From an uncultured beta proteobacterium (GTDB lineage: Bacteria; Pseudomonadota; Gammaproteobacteria; Burkholderiales; Burkholderiaceae_C), in assembly GCA_903944555.1 (NCBI GenBank), contig CAJASG010000397.1, positions 1 to 8,297 on the forward strand: 8,297 bases of DNA, given 5' to 3'. Of the stretch, positions 6,957-8,297 are shown piece by piece. The translations under genes and the position numbers were made by a program. Below the pieces are notes generated by a model that was not told where the DNA came from, searched no databases, and saw only the letters and a program-made list of their open reading frames with translations. Numbering within the stretch: the first letter of the stretch is position 1; each line of letters starts with the position of its first letter.

Positions 6957-7448
6957 ATGCTGAAACTGAGCCCCCTGTCTGCCCTGATGCTGAGCCTTGT
7001 GACCCTATCCGCCAGCGCCCAAGCTGTGCGCACAGAAAAAAATATGTCGCTGGAGCTGGCCAATAAAATCGCCGCAGCTACCGTGGCCGCTTGCAGTGCA
7101 GACAAGTACAACGTCACGGCGACCGTGGTTGACCGCGCCGGCACGGTGCGTGCCGTACAGCGCGCCGACAATGCGGGTCCCCACACACTGGCCGCCAGCC
7201 AAGCCAAGGCATTCACGTCGGCATCCGGCAAAAATACCAGCCTGGCCATGATGGAAGGGGCCCAAAAGAACCCCGCCGCAGCCAATGTCGCAATGATCCC
7301 CGGATACCTGCTGCTAGGCGGCGGTGTCCCGGTCAAGGTGGGCGATGAGGTGATTGGTGCCGTAGGCGTCGGTGGCGCCCCCGGAGGTCATCTGGACGAA
7401 AAATGTGCCGTGGCCGGAATCGCTGCGGTACAAGACCTGCTGAAATAA
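6957..7448 (+). CDS. Secreted GlcG/HbpS-family (DUF336) heme-binding-like protein
   Basis: Small exported protein of 163 aa from the ATG at 6957. Residues 1-23 form a signal peptide: one Lys, a hydrophobic core (LSALMLSLVTL), and cleavage probably after A23 in the A-Q-A motif. The mature part has the GlcG/HbpS fold signatures: an early helix (LELANKIAAATVAAC), the VTATVVDRAGTVRAVQRADNA strand-turn region, helix ASQAKAFTSAS, PGYLLLGGGVPVK, and the glycine-rich strand EVIGAVGVGGAPGGHLDEKCA. Members include Streptomyces HbpS, which binds heme and modulates a sensor kinase, and GlcG of glycolate operons, whose role is unclear. Export to the periplasm is well supported. Heme binding is possible but not demonstrable here. 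It follows the kinase/regulator pair on the same strand after 138 bases, so it may be their target or an accessory sensor. It ends 7 bases from the convergent tyrS stop. Confidence 0.9.
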   Translation: MLKLSPLSALMLSLVTLSASAQAVRTEKNMSLELANKIAAATVAACSADKYNVTATVVDRAGTVRAVQRADNAGPHTLAASQAKAFTSASGKNTSLAMMEGAQKNPAAANVAMIPGYLLLGGGVPVKVGDEVIGAVGVGGAPGGHLDEKCAVAGIAAVQDLLK

Positions 7449-7449
7449 A

Positions 7450-7462
7450 GGGGAATTACCCC
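7450..7462 (-). terminator. Possible weak terminator at the convergent junction
   Basis: GGGG (7450-7453) and CCCC (7459-7462) pair around AATTA. Read on the minus strand, the hairpin is followed by TTATTT, a short U-rich tail, so it could act weakly for tyrS. The tyrS stop codon lies inside the loop. On the plus strand there is no T-tract. The four-bp stem is short, so confidence is low. Confidence 0.3.
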
Positions 7463-8297
7463 AATGTGACCCGAGCAAACTTGCGCTTGCCCACCTGCAC
7501 CACGTAGGTGCCGGCGCCCAGTTTGAGACCTTTGTCACTGACCACGCCTGAGTCCACCCGCACACCGCCACCATCGATCAGGCGGTTGCCCTCGCCACTG
7601 GAAGCCGCCAAACCGGCCATTTTCAGGAGCGCGCCGATTCCCACCGGCGCCCGTCCTTCGGCCAGCGGCAGTTGCAGCTCAGGCACATCCTCAGGAATGC
7701 CGCCTTTGCTGCGGTTGATGAAGTCCTGCTCTGCGGCATCGGCAGCGGCAGCACTGTGGAACCGCGCCGTAATTTCCTTGGCCAGCGCCACTTTGGCGTC
7801 CTTGGGGTTGCGCCCGCCATCCACCTCGGCTTTCAGCGCAGCAATCTCGGCCTCACTTTTAAAACTCAGCAGCGTGTACCACTTCCACATCAGCACGTCC
7901 GAGATGCTCAACACTTTGGCGAACATGGTGTTGGGCTCTTCGCAGATGCCAATGTAGTTGTTCTTGCTCTTGGACATCTTCTCCACGCCGTCCAGCCCTT
8001 CGAGGAGCGGCATGGTCAGAATGCACTGCGGCTCCTGGCCATATTCGGCCTGCAGGGTGCGACCCATCAGCAAATTGAATTTCTGATCGGTGCCACCGAG
8101 TTCCAGGTCACTTTTAAGCGCCACGCTGTCATAGCCCTGCATCAAGGGGTACAGGAATTCGTGCACAGCAATCGGCGAGCCGGCTTTGAAGCGGTCGTGA
8201 AAGTCGTTGCGCTCCATCATGCGGGCCACGGTGTAGCGCGAGGCCAGCGCAATCATGCCGCGCGCGCCCAAAGGGTCACTCCACTCGCTGTTGTAGC
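7456..8297 (-). CDS. tyrS: Tyrosyl-tRNA synthetase, C-terminal part (5' partial)
   Basis: Class I aminoacyl-tRNA synthetase that charges tRNA-Tyr with tyrosine in the cytoplasm. About 280 codons are present, and the frame runs off the right edge of the window. The family is usually about 400-420 aa, so the N-terminal portion carrying the HIGH-like motif is missing from view. Visible hallmarks are YNSEW at the edge, [21 protein letters not shown], the tyrosine-site stretch [17 protein letters not shown], the signature EKMSKSKNN (KMSKS loop), and a C-terminal S4-like RNA-binding region starting near [21 protein letters not shown]. The S4 region and stop are intact, so the gene appears functional. 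It is a housekeeping gene that converges on the secreted HbpS-like gene and is probably unrelated to the signalling cluster. Confidence 0.97.
   Translation of the reverse strand, partial: YNSEWSDPLGARGMIALASRYTVARMMERNDFHDRFKAGSPIAVHEFLYPLMQGYDSVALKSDLELGGTDQKFNLLMGRTLQAEYGQEPQCILTMPLLEGLDGVEKMSKSKNNYIGICEEPNTMFAKVLSISDVLMWKWYTLLSFKSEAEIAALKAEVDGGRNPKDAKVALAKEITARFHSAAAADAAEQDFINRSKGGIPEDVPELQLPLAEGRAPVGIGALLKMAGLAASSGEGNRLIDGGGVRVDSGVVSDKGLKLGAGTYVVQVGKRKFARVTLG

Overview
The window looks like chromosomal DNA from a GC-rich betaproteobacterium, most likely in the Comamonadaceae (Rhodoferax/Polaromonas-like). This rests on codon bias, protein style, and an intergenic element around 4641-4688 that resembles a small dispersed repeat I associate with that family. 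No rRNA, tRNA, CRISPR array, insertion sequence or phage gene was seen. Coding density is high, and the only non-coding gaps are 72, 138 and 7 bases.

Region 1 (1-4638, + strand) is a signalling pair. A very large membrane hybrid histidine kinase, cut at its 5' end by the window edge, carries the end of a CHASE-like sensor region, one membrane helix, three PAS domains, HisKA, HATPase_c, two receiver domains, an HPt domain and a helical tail. Its stop codon overlaps the start of a REC-GGDEF diguanylate cyclase (ATGA overlap). All phospho-accepting residues are present, so a His-Asp-His-Asp phosphorelay ending in c-di-GMP synthesis is plausible.

Region 2 (4639-6956, + strand) is a second, unrelated two-component system. 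It pairs a two-helix membrane sensor kinase of the DctB/FixL-like 'HELNQPL' class with a FixJ/NarL-type response regulator (REC plus LuxR HTH), again joined by an ATGA overlap. A 138-base gap with two short dyads follows.

Region 3 (6957-7448, + strand) is a small secreted protein of the GlcG/HbpS (DUF336) family, a heme- or small-ligand-binding fold. Its position beside a sensor kinase/LuxR regulator pair recalls the Streptomyces HbpS-SenS-SenR redox/heme-sensing system. A functional link here is inference.

Region 4 (7456-8297, - strand) is the C-terminal two thirds of tyrosyl-tRNA synthetase. It converges on the HbpS-like gene with only 7 bases between the stop codons.

The most unusual purely sequence-level signal is a perfect 15-bp inverted repeat with an 8-base loop (3521-3558) inside the 3' end of the hybrid kinase gene. 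I see known protein families throughout. The novelty, if any, lies in how they are arranged and in these DNA elements.
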